Shown in pieces: positions 8,756 to 18,389 of a stretch of DNA of 64,000 bases. Position numbers and translations under genes: made by a program. Location: positions 1 to 64,000 of the forward strand of contig NZ_QMBQ01000014.1 in assembly GCF_003289965.1 (NCBI RefSeq). The letters run 5' to 3'. The stretch is from Mesorhizobium atlanticum (GTDB taxonomy: Bacteria > Pseudomonadota > Alphaproteobacteria > Rhizobiales > Rhizobiaceae). Position 1 is the first letter of the stretch, and each line of letters begins with the position of its first letter. The notes below the pieces were generated by a model. It did no database searches and had not been told where the DNA came from. It saw only the letters and a list, made by a program, of their open reading frames with translations.

Positions 8756-9712
8756 TCAGAAGAAAATGCCCTTCATTCGAATGATCACCGGCAGCATAAT
8801 GATCATCAGCACCACCGGAAAGATGCAAAGGCCAAGCGGGATCGTCATCTTGACGGGCAAGGAGTTGGCACGTTCTTCCGCTTGCAGAATCCGCTGATCG
8901 CGCATCTCGGCGCTGTAGACGCGCAGGGCGTCGGTGAGACTGGTGCCCAGCTCTTCCGATTGCCGGAACAGCACTGCCAAGGCCTTCGCTTCATCCAGTC
9001 CGACGCGATCGGCGAGCTCGCGCAAGGCTTCGCGCAACGGCTTCCCTGCCCGCAATTGCAAGTTCATGATCGTAAGCTGGATGCCCAGCCATTTATGCGT
9101 GCCCGCCAGTTCCTGGCTCACCCGTTCGACCGCCGCTTCGAGGCTCATGCCGGCATCGGCGCAGGTGATCATCATGTCCATGAAATCGGGAAAGGCACGG
9201 CGATAAATCCGCTTCTGCTTATTCTCGAAGCGATCGAGCATGATGCTCGGGATGACGATACAGCCAAGGCCGATCAGGCCCGCGCCCACAAAGGCGAAGA
9301 AGCCGGGCAATCGCGCCGGCAATATCCTCGAGAGCAAGGCATACATGAGCAGAAAGCCGATGGCGACGGCTCCCAGCCGGCAAAGCGTGTAGATGAGCGG
9401 TGCGCTCGCGCCATAAAACCCGGCGCGAAAGAGCTTGGCTTCGAGAGCGTCCGGCTCGTTGCGTTCCTTCTCCATCGATCTGAAATAGGCTTCGACCGGC
9501 TTTTGCGCCGCGGCCTTCACAAGATCGTCCTGCCCAAGGATCGAGCGGCGATCCACGGACCCATCGCCCACGAGATTGCCCGCCACAAGCCTGCGCGTCT
9601 GCATTGCCGGTAGGAACGTCAAGGCGGCGAACAGGAACAGGGCTACCGCCGCCACGAAGACGGCGAGGGAGACCAGAAAGGTGAGGTCGGTCATACTCGA
9701 AAGCAGGCTCAT
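8756..9712 (-). CDS. tadC: Tad pilus inner membrane platform protein TadC
   Basis: This 318-residue protein has the GspF/T2SSF domain in its second half (FRRAFPDFMDMMITCADAGMSLE-type helix, then ELADRVGLDEAKALAVLFRQSEELGTSL), flanked by transmembrane helices at the N-terminus, the middle and the C-terminus. TadB and TadC together form the inner membrane platform on which the CpaF/TadA ATPase works to extrude Flp pilin. It starts 8 bases downstream of the tadB stop. The assignment as TadC rather than TadB follows from gene order and from the longer sister protein next to it. Confidence 0.9.
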   Translation of the reverse strand: MSLLSSMTDLTFLVSLAVFVAAVALFLFAALTFLPAMQTRRLVAGNLVGDGSVDRRSILGQDDLVKAAAQKPVEAYFRSMEKERNEPDALEAKLFRAGFYGASAPLIYTLCRLGAVAIGFLLMYALLSRILPARLPGFFAFVGAGLIGLGCIVIPSIMLDRFENKQKRIYRRAFPDFMDMMITCADAGMSLEAAVERVSQELAGTHKWLGIQLTIMNLQLRAGKPLREALRELADRVGLDEAKALAVLFRQSEELGTSLTDALRVYSAEMRDQRILQAEERANSLPVKMTIPLGLCIFPVVLMIIMLPVIIRMKGIFF

Positions 9713-9720
9713 GGTCGCTC

Positions 9721-10691
9721 CTAGAAATCGAAGGTGACCATGCGGTACATGATGTAGACGCCGAGCAGCGCCCAGGCTCCGAACGTCATGAACGCCGGCA
9801 GGATCATCGGACTACCCCAGACCTTGCCATAATAGGATGGGGCCACGAGCATCAGGATCAGGAACATGAAGACAGGAAACAGTGAGATTATCCATGCCGA
9901 CACGCGGCCCTCTGACGACAGCGCCCTGATCTTCAATTTGAGCTTCTGCCTTTCGCGCAGGACGGATGACAGGTTCGCGAGGATTTCCGTGAGGTTCCCG
10001 CCCGTCTTGGCCTGGATAGACAGCGACACCGATAGCAGGTGAAGGCCCTCGAAGCCGACCCGCTCCGACAATTTCCGTACCGCCTGCTCGATGCTGAGCC
10101 CGAAGGTGATTTCGTCTGCAACAATGCCGAATTCCGTTCCGAGCGGATCGGACATCTCGCGTCCGACGAGACTTATTGCGACCGAGGCGGGGTGGCCGGC
10201 CCGGAGCGAACGGACGATCATGTCAAGCGCATCGGGCAATTGCCTGGCGAACTTCGATATCCGCCTTTTGCAGGCGCGGCGCAGGACAAGCAGCGGCAAT
10301 GCGAATCCCACGCCCAGAAAGATCAGGAAAGCCGCCGGCGCCGAGAGACCAATCAGCAACCAGAGAAGCAACGCCAGCCCTAAACCGGCGATGAGGAACG
10401 ACACCGCGAAAGTCATCGGGTTTCCGGTTATGCCGGACCGGGTATAGAGCCGGTTCAACCAGATAAAGTTGGATGCGAAGTCGCCTGAGCCGGTCAGGCC
10501 GCGCTCGCGCAGCAGGCTTTGCAGGGTCTGCTCCGCCGGCGCATCGTCAGCGAGACGACGAAGCCGGTGGTTAACCGCGAGCAGGTGCGAACGCCTACGT
10601 GTGAGGGAAACATATAAGGCCTCACCGGCAAGGATGACGGAAGCTGCCGCAACCACATAGATGAAATAAAGCAGCGTCTGTCCCGTCAGCA

Positions 10692-10692
<1 letters not shown>
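9721..10692 (-). CDS. tadB: Tad pilus inner membrane platform protein TadB
   Basis: The 323-residue product has the same T2SSF fold as its neighbour (RQLPDALDMIVRSLRAGHP, then ERVGFEGLHLLSVSLSIQAKTGGNL) and closing membrane helices. The conserved phrase GGNLTEILANLSSVLRER is typical of TadB. It forms the inner membrane platform with TadC. The start shares one base with the cpaF stop at 10692, so the two genes are translationally coupled, consistent with the ATPase and its platform being made together. Confidence 0.9.
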
Positions 10693-12077
<1,385 letters not shown>

Positions 12078-12295
12078 GCCGCTTACCCCCTTATATCTCC
12101 CCAGTTCGAAACTAAGCGTTAACCACGAGGGGCACAAGCGGCTAAGAAGGCCCGGGCGGATATTACTTGAGACATAGTTAAGAAATCGAGATTTGATAAA
12201 TCGTTTTATTTTTCGCTTGCTTCGTGTCGACAGACTAAAGTCCTAAGACGTTCGACGACTCCCAAACATCAGACCTACTAACTCCTGTAATATAA

Positions 12296-12314
12296 AGGAA
12301 TATGTCGTATTCCT
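12296..12314. promoter_or_regulatory. Inverted repeat in the cpaF-flp intergenic region, possible operator
   Basis: Seven-base arms AGGAATA and TATTCCT flank a 5-base loop TGTCG. The site lies in the AT-rich, gene-free stretch between the two divergent arms of the pilus locus, roughly 220 bases upstream of the cpaF start and 260 bases upstream of flp. It could bind a dimeric regulator of either arm. No specific regulator is recognised. Confidence 0.35.
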
Positions 12315-12437
12315 AATGTGGCGATCGCGAGCCACGGGCGTGGCGGAATTGTGAATGAATGGTTAAGATCGCTTGAAAAATGAAACGAATCAAGCTGTTG
12401 TGCGTGGTGAGAGAGCTTCAAATCGAGTATTGAAAGG

Positions 12438-12486
12438 TTAAAGGATTGTTAATCCGTTTGACCGGTTTTTTTACGCGACCTAGGAT
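12438..12486 (+). promoter_or_regulatory. CtrA-type box and sigma70-like promoter of the flp pilin operon
   Basis: An exact TTAA-N7-TTAA motif (12438-12452) matches the CtrA recognition sequence known from Caulobacter and rhizobia. Six bases on, a TTGACC -35 element (12458-12463) is separated by exactly 17 bases from TAGGAT (12481-12486), giving an expected transcript start near 12493, about 80 bases ahead of the flp ATG. A box placed against the -35 element is the usual position for CtrA activation. A weaker half-matching copy (TTAA-N7-TGAA) lies at 12363-12377. The rest of the 494-base gap between cpaF and flp holds only AT-rich sequence and the inverted repeat at 12296. Confidence 0.6.
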
Positions 12487-12571
12487 TGAACGTGACGGGG
12501 GATGCTTGGGTATGGGGTTCATTCCTTGGCTCTGTCTCGTCGGGTTCAAACCTCCAAAGGGAGAAATTGGC

Positions 12572-12799
12572 ATGAAGAAGCTCATGACGATGGCCCGGCA
12601 GTTCCGCGACGACGATAACGGCGCTGCCATGGTCGAATATTCGATTCTGATCGGCATCATCACCGCGGCGGTGATCACGTTCATCATCGCGGTTGGCGTC
12701 TATGTCACAAACGCCTGGAGCACGCTGTGCACCAATCTGGCGACCGACCCGAACAACGGCACAGGCATGAACTGCACCGGCGCTGCCGCGGCGGCCTAA
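12572..12799 (+). CDS. flp: Flp family type IVb pilin
   Basis: The 75-residue prepilin starts at the ATG 12572, preceded by an AAAGGGAGAA ribosome binding site. A short basic leader ending in DDDNG is followed by AAMVEYSILIG, so cleavage after the glycine places Glu at +5 and Tyr at +6 of the mature pilin, the hallmark of Flp pilins. A hydrophobic helix of about 25 residues follows, then a tail with two cysteines (TLCTNLA and GMNCTG) that may form a disulfide. This is the major structural subunit of the Tad pilus used in surface attachment. It is the first gene of the plus-strand arm. Confidence 0.95.
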   Translation: MKKLMTMARQFRDDDNGAAMVEYSILIGIITAAVITFIIAVGVYVTNAWSTLCTNLATDPNNGTGMNCTGAAAAA

Positions 12800-12821
12800 T
12801 ACGTAAACCAGAAAATGACCG

Positions 12822-12844
12822 GGCCCGAAGACGACCGTCGGGCC
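12822..12844 (+). terminator. Stem-loop between flp and cpaB, possible attenuator
   Basis: GGCCCGA (12822-12828) pairs exactly with TCGGGCC (12838-12844) around a 9-base loop, 23 bases past the flp stop. No run of T follows, so it is not a classical intrinsic terminator. A hairpin here would fit partial termination or protection of the flp transcript, making pilin in excess over the assembly proteins. Confidence 0.4.
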
Positions 12845-12934
12845 TGGTCGAGCAAGTATATATAACAGGGCAATCTTGGGCTGAGCGTGATTTGCCGACG
12901 TTACGGCGAGTTTGCAGAATGGGGCTTGGGGTAA

Positions 12935-13960
12935 ATGCGCGCCAATACACTGATCATGATCGTGCTCGCCGGTATATTCGGCGTTTTGGCAGTCGTGCTT
13001 GTCAATATTTGGCTGGCGGGCCAGCGCAGTGCGATGGCCAGTGGCGGACAGGCCACCAGCACGGTGGTGGTCGCGGCAGTACCCTTGAAATTCGGCGATT
13101 CGCTGACCACCGATAAACTGCGCGAAATCGCTTGGCCGGCGGGAGCAGTGCCCGCTGGCGCCTTCAAAACGGTCAAGGATGCGATGGCCGGCAACGGCGC
13201 CCGGCAAGCTCTTCAGACAATCAGCGCGAATGAGCCGGTGCTGGCCTCAAAAATTACCGGCGCCGGGCAGCGCGCCACTTTGTCGGCGGTGCTTGGCGAG
13301 GGCATGAAAGCGGTCTCCATCCGCGTGAACGACGTGCTGGGTGTTGCGGGATTTGTTTTCCCGGGCGACAGGGTCGACGTGCTTCTGACCCGGAACGTAC
13401 GTGGCGATGACGGCGCCGACAGGAGTTTTGTCGACGTGCTGCTGCAGAGCGTGAAAGTGCTTGCCGTCGACCAGGTTGCCGACGAAAGCAAGGACAACCC
13501 TCAAGTCGTGAAAGCCGTCACGGTAGAAGTCAGCACCAAGGACGCCCAGAAGCTGACGCTCGCGGCGGGCGCAGGGCAATTGTCATTGGCATTGCGCCAG
13601 GCTGCCGGCAGCAAGGGCGAGGTTAACGAGAGGGTGACGCTGGCGGACCTGACCGCCGATACGCCGGACGATGTCGCCAAGCGCCAGGCTGAGCTTGACA
13701 GGCAGAAAGCCGAGGAAGCCGCGCGCAAGCAGGCCGATGAGAAGATCGATGGCTTGGCCAAGGCGGTGGAACGGGTCGGCAGCCAGATCGACCAGATGAG
13801 CAAGGTAAAACCGGTCACGGTCGTGGCCGCGGCGCCCCAGGCGCAGCCGCAGGTCAAAGAAGTGATCAAATACGTCCAGCCGGAGCCGCCGAAGCAAGCG
13901 ACGATCGGCGTTTTCCGGGGCATCAAGCTGGAAACATACGAAGTGCCGCGACAAGACTGA
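12935..13960 (+). CDS. cpaB: Flp pilus assembly protein CpaB (RcpC)
   Basis: The 341-residue product has an N-terminal transmembrane anchor (LIMIVLAGIFGVLAVVLVNIWL). A SAF/RcpC domain follows: VVVAAVPLKFGDSLTTDKLREIAWPAGAVPAGAF near residues 45-80, and GVAGFVFPGDRVDVLLTR near residues 130-148. A charged coiled-coil segment lies near residues 245-290. CpaB is a periplasmic partner of the secretin CpaC in Tad systems. Its place directly before cpaC, with 51 bases between them, is the standard order. Confidence 0.93.
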   Translation: MRANTLIMIVLAGIFGVLAVVLVNIWLAGQRSAMASGGQATSTVVVAAVPLKFGDSLTTDKLREIAWPAGAVPAGAFKTVKDAMAGNGARQALQTISANEPVLASKITGAGQRATLSAVLGEGMKAVSIRVNDVLGVAGFVFPGDRVDVLLTRNVRGDDGADRSFVDVLLQSVKVLAVDQVADESKDNPQVVKAVTVEVSTKDAQKLTLAAGAGQLSLALRQAAGSKGEVNERVTLADLTADTPDDVAKRQAELDRQKAEEAARKQADEKIDGLAKAVERVGSQIDQMSKVKPVTVVAAAPQAQPQVKEVIKYVQPEPPKQATIGVFRGIKLETYEVPRQD

Positions 13961-14011
13961 CGAAGGTCGGCGCGGCGGGCTGCCAAGGGCAGCGAATTGG
14001 GGAGACGAGGA

Positions 14012-15448
14012 ATGCAGGGGTTTTGGTTCAGGATAGCGGCGGCCGCGCTATCCTTCGTGGTTGTACCGGCGATACTTGGCCATTCGGCCAGGGCGGCTGA
14101 CCGGTTCATCGACGTGTCGAGCCCCTCGCTGCACCGCGTTTTCGTGCCCGTTTCGCAATCCGCCACGATCCAGGTGAACGCCACTTTGGGCGACATCGTG
14201 GTCGGCGACGAAAAGATCGCCGACGCGCAGCCGATGACCGACAAGACGCTCTACATCATCGGCAAAGCCGTCGGCACCACTACGGTCAACCTGTTCTCCG
14301 AGGACAAACGTTCGCTGGGCGCCATCCAGATCGAGGTCGGCCAGGATGTCAGCGACATGGCGGTCGCCATTCGCCAGGTGGCACCTAAGGCGCGCATCGA
14401 GATCGGTTCTATCAACGGTAAGGTCCGGCTTTCCGGACACGTGAAGGACGCCGCGACGCTGGCATCCATCGTCGAAGTCACCCAGCAATATGGCCCGGAC
14501 GCCATCATCAACGCCGTGACGATCGACGACAGCGAGCAGGTCAATTTGTCCGTGCGTATCCTTGAGGCCAAGCGCAATGCCGGCCGCGATCTCGGCGTGT
14601 CGTTCCGAAGCAGAGGCAGCGATGCAACCAAGTTTGGAACAGGTATCGCGGCTACCACTCCAGATGGAGTAGACCCTGGTACCTTAGTTTCGGGTCTGTT
14701 GTCGAAAACCAATCCCTTTGCGACATTGATCACCCAGATCATCGACAGCAATATCAAGGTCGACCTGATCATCGAGGCGCTTGAAGCAAAGGGCGTCGTT
14801 CGCACGCTGGCCGAACCGAACCTGACCACGGTGTCCGGCGAAACGGCCAGCTTCAATGCCGGCGGCGAGGTGCCGGTTCGCAGCGTCAACGCCCAAGGTG
14901 AAGTCGAGATCGTCTTCAAGCAGTTCGGCGTCAATTTGAATTTCACGCCGGTGGTGCTGGACGACGGCAAAATCCACATCAAGCTGGCCCCGGAGGTCAG
15001 CGACCTGACTGGCTTTACCGCCGCCGGCGATCCCATCTTCACCAATCGCAAGCTGTCGACCGTCGTCGACCTGCGCGACGGCCAGAGCTTCGCGGTGGGC
15101 GGCCTGCTCTCCAGCAAGAACACCATACAGCAAAACCAGGTGCCGTGGCTCGGCCAGGTGCCGATCATCGGCGCGCTGTTCCACAATTCGAGCACGCAGA
15201 AGGAAGAGACCGAACTTGTCGTCATCGTCACGCCGCATCTTGTGCGGCCGGTGAAGCCTGGCGAGCAGTTGGCGACGCCTTTCGACAAGACGAAGCCTGC
15301 CAATGATCCGGAGCTCATGCTGCTCGGCCAGCTCGAAGTCAACAAGGACATGATCCGCATGTACGAGCATGGCGAAGGCGTCACCGGGCCATATGGCCAC
15401 ATGCTGGATGTCAAATCGAAGGACAAGCTGCTCTATGTCAAAAAGTAA
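14012..15448 (+). CDS. cpaC: Tad pilus outer membrane secretin CpaC (RcpA)
   Basis: The ATG at 14012 follows a GGGAGACGAGG ribosome binding site and starts a signal peptide (LSFVVVPAILGHSARAA). A BON-like/pilus N-terminal domain follows (GDIVVGDEKIADAQPMTDKTLYIIGK, then TTTVNLFSEDKR). The secretin domain occupies about residues 220-420 (AEPNLTTVSGETASFNAGGEVPVR and VPWLGQVPIIGALFHNSSTQKEETELVVIVTPHLV). The 478-residue protein forms the outer membrane pore for the pilus. Its 3' end overlaps the next gene by 14 bases. Confidence 0.95.
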   Translation: MQGFWFRIAAAALSFVVVPAILGHSARAADRFIDVSSPSLHRVFVPVSQSATIQVNATLGDIVVGDEKIADAQPMTDKTLYIIGKAVGTTTVNLFSEDKRSLGAIQIEVGQDVSDMAVAIRQVAPKARIEIGSINGKVRLSGHVKDAATLASIVEVTQQYGPDAIINAVTIDDSEQVNLSVRILEAKRNAGRDLGVSFRSRGSDATKFGTGIAATTPDGVDPGTLVSGLLSKTNPFATLITQIIDSNIKVDLIIEALEAKGVVRTLAEPNLTTVSGETASFNAGGEVPVRSVNAQGEVEIVFKQFGVNLNFTPVVLDDGKIHIKLAPEVSDLTGFTAAGDPIFTNRKLSTVVDLRDGQSFAVGGLLSSKNTIQQNQVPWLGQVPIIGALFHNSSTQKEETELVVIVTPHLVRPVKPGEQLATPFDKTKPANDPELMLLGQLEVNKDMIRMYEHGEGVTGPYGHMLDVKSKDKLLYVKK

Positions 15449-15737
15449 GCTCCTGCTCGTCCTTCTCGGCAGCAGTCTGCTCGCGGGCTGCGCGGCCGAC
15501 TATCTGCACAACTACGACACGATGACGCTGGCTTCGGGCGACTCGCAGAAGGCTAACCAGCTGCTGCAGACGGTCGATTCCTACAATCCGGCTTCCAACA
15601 ACACGAAGATCGAAGGCAACGGGGCTCGGTCGGTCGGAGTTGTCCAGAAATACAAGCTGCCGCCAAGCACGGCCGCGCCGACGACGAACATGACAGTCAA
15701 TGTCGGGCCGTCGAACGCGACTACTGGGGTGAACTGA
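15435..15737 (+). CDS. Small tad-locus lipoprotein in the cpaD position
   Basis: The ATG at 15435 lies inside the end of cpaC. The 100-residue product has a lipoprotein signal (LLVLLGSSLLAGCAADY). The mature part (NYDTMTLASGDSQKANQLLQ, TVDSYNPASNNTKIEGNG, VQKYKLPPS) resembles a short conserved protein that often accompanies rhizobial pilus genes. In the canonical order this position holds CpaD, a lipoprotein about twice as long, and no other cpaD candidate is visible in the window. It may replace CpaD or be an unrelated accessory outer-membrane lipoprotein. The overlap with cpaC argues for co-production with the secretin. Confidence 0.7.
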   Translation: MSKSKLLLVLLGSSLLAGCAADYLHNYDTMTLASGDSQKANQLLQTVDSYNPASNNTKIEGNGARSVGVVQKYKLPPSTAAPTTNMTVNVGPSNATTGVN

Positions 15738-15797
15738 AGAGAAGGATTCAGCGCGTCGGGCGCGCGAGGACACCCGACACGAATGGAGAGTAGGGTC

Positions 15798-17258
15798 ATG
15801 TTGGGGACCATTCGTGAATTCTGGCGTGATCAGCGCGGCGTAGCGATGATCCTCGTTTCCATTATGCTGCCGGTTCTGGTCGGCTTTGCATTGCTGGCGA
15901 TCGACATGAGCCGCGCCAACGGACTGCACAGCGATCTCCAGAAGGGCGTCGACGCGCTGTCACTGGCCGCCGCGGCGGAGCTCGACGGCAATCCGGATGC
16001 CATCACGCGCGCCAATCGGGCTTTCACCAACCTCCTGGCCAACGAGACGCTGTTTTCGACGGCCGGCAAGCATCCAATCGCGACGACCGACGTCACCATC
16101 ACCTACCTGACTGGAATACCGGCGAACGACAACATCAAGCTAACCGCGGCCGGCCTCGATTCCAATGGTGTCAATTGGGCAAGCACCGACCCCAAGCTCG
16201 TAAAGTTCGCGGAAGTCACGGTGGACGCCTCCAGCACGACGGTGGACGGGGCCGGTGCCTTCGCCACGATCTTCCCGGCGAGCTTCATCGGCGGCGGCGA
16301 CAGGATGGATCTCCGACCACAAGCGGTGGCCGGCTTCACCAACGCGCTGTGCCAGTTCACGCCGATGTTCATCTGCAACCCCTATACCTCTCTCGGCGCC
16401 CTTCAGACAGCCGTTTCGGGAACGAGCAAGCCGATGATCCTGCTCAAGGAGCAGACCGGCGGAAATAATGCCCAATATCTGCCCGGCAATTACGGGTTCC
16501 TGTCCTCTCCAGAGGGTGACAAATCCACGGCGACCCTTACCGAAATGTTCGCTGTGACGAACCCGCCGGCCTGTTACGGTCAAAACGGAGTTACAACACG
16601 CCCGGGCAACATTCCGCCCGTCAATAACGGTATCAACACCCGTTTCGATATTTACGATAACAGTGGGCCGTATAAGACCGACCCCAAAGTCAACCCGCCA
16701 GCGCCCAACGTGCGCAAAGGCATGGTTGTCTCCAACGCCGGAAAGAACAATTGCAGTTATTCCGCCCCGAACAGCGGCCAAGCGAACAACTATATGGCGC
16801 TCCCGCATGACACCGGCTGCTGCGCGCAGGCCGGAGTGCCTGGCAACGGCATATGGAACTTCTCCGGTTATTGGAGCGTCAATCACGGCAATGCGAGCAC
16901 TTCCGGGGTGCTGACCGCGTGCGGCGCAAACCCCAGCCGTTACTGCGTTTACAAATACGAAATCAACAACCCGACGCTGAAGAGCGGCCAGGAGAAGACA
17001 GCGCCTCAGTGCAACACGACGACGCAGAGCGCGGACAGGCGGTTGCTCTACGTCGCCATTGTCGACTGTGTCAACAATACAGTCAAAGGCGGCAATCAGA
17101 CGTTACCAGTTCAGGCCTTCGCCAGCATGTTCGTCACCGAACCGGCAGGAGGGCCGCCCGACGCCAACATATACGCCGAGTTCGAGGACATCAGCACCTC
17201 TGTTGGCCAAGGTACGCTGAAGAAGCTTCAGCGTAACGAAGCGCAGCTTTACCGGTAA
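15798..17258 (+). CDS. tadG: TadG-like pilus assembly protein
   Basis: From the ATG at 15798 (GGAGAG upstream) the product is 486 residues. The N-terminus FWRDQRGVAMILVSIMLPVLVGFALLAIDMSRA is the TadE/TadG pseudopilin-like transmembrane segment. It is followed by the helix LHSDLQKGVDALSLAAAAELDGNPDAITRANRAF typical of the Flp pilus-assembly TadG-like N-terminal domain. The C-terminal 350 residues form a cysteine-containing periplasmic domain (TGCCAQAGVP, CNTTTQSADRRLLYVAIVDC) without a recognisable von Willebrand A motif. TadG anchors or caps the pilus in the cell envelope. Two further pseudopilin-like genes follow at once. Confidence 0.85.
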   Translation: MLGTIREFWRDQRGVAMILVSIMLPVLVGFALLAIDMSRANGLHSDLQKGVDALSLAAAAELDGNPDAITRANRAFTNLLANETLFSTAGKHPIATTDVTITYLTGIPANDNIKLTAAGLDSNGVNWASTDPKLVKFAEVTVDASSTTVDGAGAFATIFPASFIGGGDRMDLRPQAVAGFTNALCQFTPMFICNPYTSLGALQTAVSGTSKPMILLKEQTGGNNAQYLPGNYGFLSSPEGDKSTATLTEMFAVTNPPACYGQNGVTTRPGNIPPVNNGINTRFDIYDNSGPYKTDPKVNPPAPNVRKGMVVSNAGKNNCSYSAPNSGQANNYMALPHDTGCCAQAGVPGNGIWNFSGYWSVNHGNASTSGVLTACGANPSRYCVYKYEINNPTLKSGQEKTAPQCNTTTQSADRRLLYVAIVDCVNNTVKGGNQTLPVQAFASMFVTEPAGGPPDANIYAEFEDISTSVGQGTLKKLQRNEAQLYR

Positions 17259-17262
17259 AGCC

Positions 17263-17760
17263 ATGCTGATCGCGCTCAAACAAATCCTCCGTCGGTTCAA
17301 GCGCGACGACGATGGCGCTATCCTGGTCGAGATGACCCTTGTGACGCCTTTCGTGTTGCTGTTGTCGGCCGGCGTCTTTGAGTTCGGGAACATCCTGAAT
17401 ACGCGCATGCTGCTAGACGCCGGCGTTAGGGACGCGGCTCGCTATATGGCGCGTTGCAGCAGCGATTGGAACACTTGCTCCGGATACGCAACGAACCTCG
17501 CGGTGAAGGGCGCCATAACCGGCGGCAGCACAAGGGTCACAGGATGGACCACGGACGAGGTCAAGATCACAAAGGTAAAGTCCCTTCAAGCGATCGATCC
17601 CGCTACCGGCACTGAACTTTATCTTAGCAGCACCAGCAACGTCGATGTCGTGCAGGTCCAGACGTCGTACCCTTACCCGGGCGTCGGGCTCTGGTCTTAT
17701 CTTGGCTTCGGCCAGCTCACCCTAACCGTCTTCCATCAGGAGCGCGTCCTCGGATGGTGA
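17263..17760 (+). CDS. tadE: TadE-like minor pseudopilin
   Basis: The 165-residue product begins with RRFKRDDDGAILVEMTLVTPFVLLLSAGVFEFG, the TadE/TadF domain: a short basic leader, a Gly before the helix and Glu near +5, resembling Flp prepilins. TadE and TadF are processed by the prepilin peptidase and are needed for pilus biogenesis. A periplasmic domain of about 110 residues with two cysteines (ARCSSDWNTCSG) follows. It starts 4 bases after tadG and overlaps the next gene by 7 bases. Which of this gene and the next is TadE and which is TadF is arbitrary. Confidence 0.85.
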   Translation: MLIALKQILRRFKRDDDGAILVEMTLVTPFVLLLSAGVFEFGNILNTRMLLDAGVRDAARYMARCSSDWNTCSGYATNLAVKGAITGGSTRVTGWTTDEVKITKVKSLQAIDPATGTELYLSSTSNVDVVQVQTSYPYPGVGLWSYLGFGQLTLTVFHQERVLGW

Positions 17761-18389
17761 AGCTGCGGCGCAGGTTTTGGGCAAGCGAATGCGGCGCGAC
17801 GATGGTGGAAGCGGCTATAGCCATGCCGCTGCTGCTGGCCCTTCTGCTCGGTTTCGTCGACTTCGGCTACGCCTTCTACCAATGGAATGCAGCAGACAAA
17901 GCTGTGCAAGCCGGAGCCAGGCTGGCGCAGATTTCCAGCCCCGTCGCCAGCGGGCTGGCCCTCGAAGCCAAGACGCCCAGCAACTCGCTCGACGTCGGCG
18001 CCGCTGTTCCGGCCAACACCTATAATTATATCTGCACCGCCAATAGCGCGGGAACAGCCTCGTGCACCTGCGGAACGGGTGCGACCTGCCAGGATCTCAC
18101 TGCAAGTCAGGCTGCCTTCGACTTCATTTTCAACGGCAGCGCCGGCCGGGCTGGAATGCATTCATACCTGCCGATGCTGACGAAGTCGCAGGTTCGCATA
18201 CAGTATCAGGCTTCGGGCCTCGGTTACTGGACCCGTCCCAATGGTCCCGTCCCGACCATCACTGTCAGTATCGTCAATCATCAATTCCAATTCTTCTTCC
18301 TGCGCGGTCTGCTCGGATTCTCCAACATCACCATGCCCTCCATGCTGAGCACGGTCACGGGCGAAGATTTAAAGAGCACCTACCCATGA
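17754..18389 (+). CDS. tadF: Second TadE/TadF-like minor pseudopilin
   Basis: The 211-residue product starts with RRRFWASECGATMVEAAIAMPLLLALLLGFVDFGYAFYQW, a second TadE-type leader and helix. The periplasmic part contains a cysteine cluster (YICTANSAGTASCTCGTGATCQD) suggesting disulfides. Its start overlaps the previous stop by 7 bases, and its stop overlaps the cpaE start in an ATGA junction at 18386-18389. That makes tadG-tadE-tadF-cpaE a tightly coupled block. It is the longer of the two pseudopilins and is labelled TadF by order only. Confidence 0.8.
   Translation: MVKLRRRFWASECGATMVEAAIAMPLLLALLLGFVDFGYAFYQWNAADKAVQAGARLAQISSPVASGLALEAKTPSNSLDVGAAVPANTYNYICTANSAGTASCTCGTGATCQDLTASQAAFDFIFNGSAGRAGMHSYLPMLTKSQVRIQYQASGLGYWTRPNGPVPTITVSIVNHQFQFFFLRGLLGFSNITMPSMLSTVTGEDLKSTYP

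Noticed and set aside
8882..9613. A 243-residue open frame antisense to tadC.
   Set aside because: It is a GC-rich shadow frame without family resemblance, while the opposite strand encodes a clear TadC.
15369..15434. An earlier start for the small tad-locus lipoprotein.
   Set aside because: It would place 22 residues before the lipoprotein signal; the ATG at 15435 gives a normal signal sequence.
18062..18385. Upstream extension of the cpaE frame across the second tadE-like gene.
   Set aside because: The ATGA junction at 18386 and the family-typical N-terminus place the start there; the extra residues are a shadow of the pseudopilin gene.
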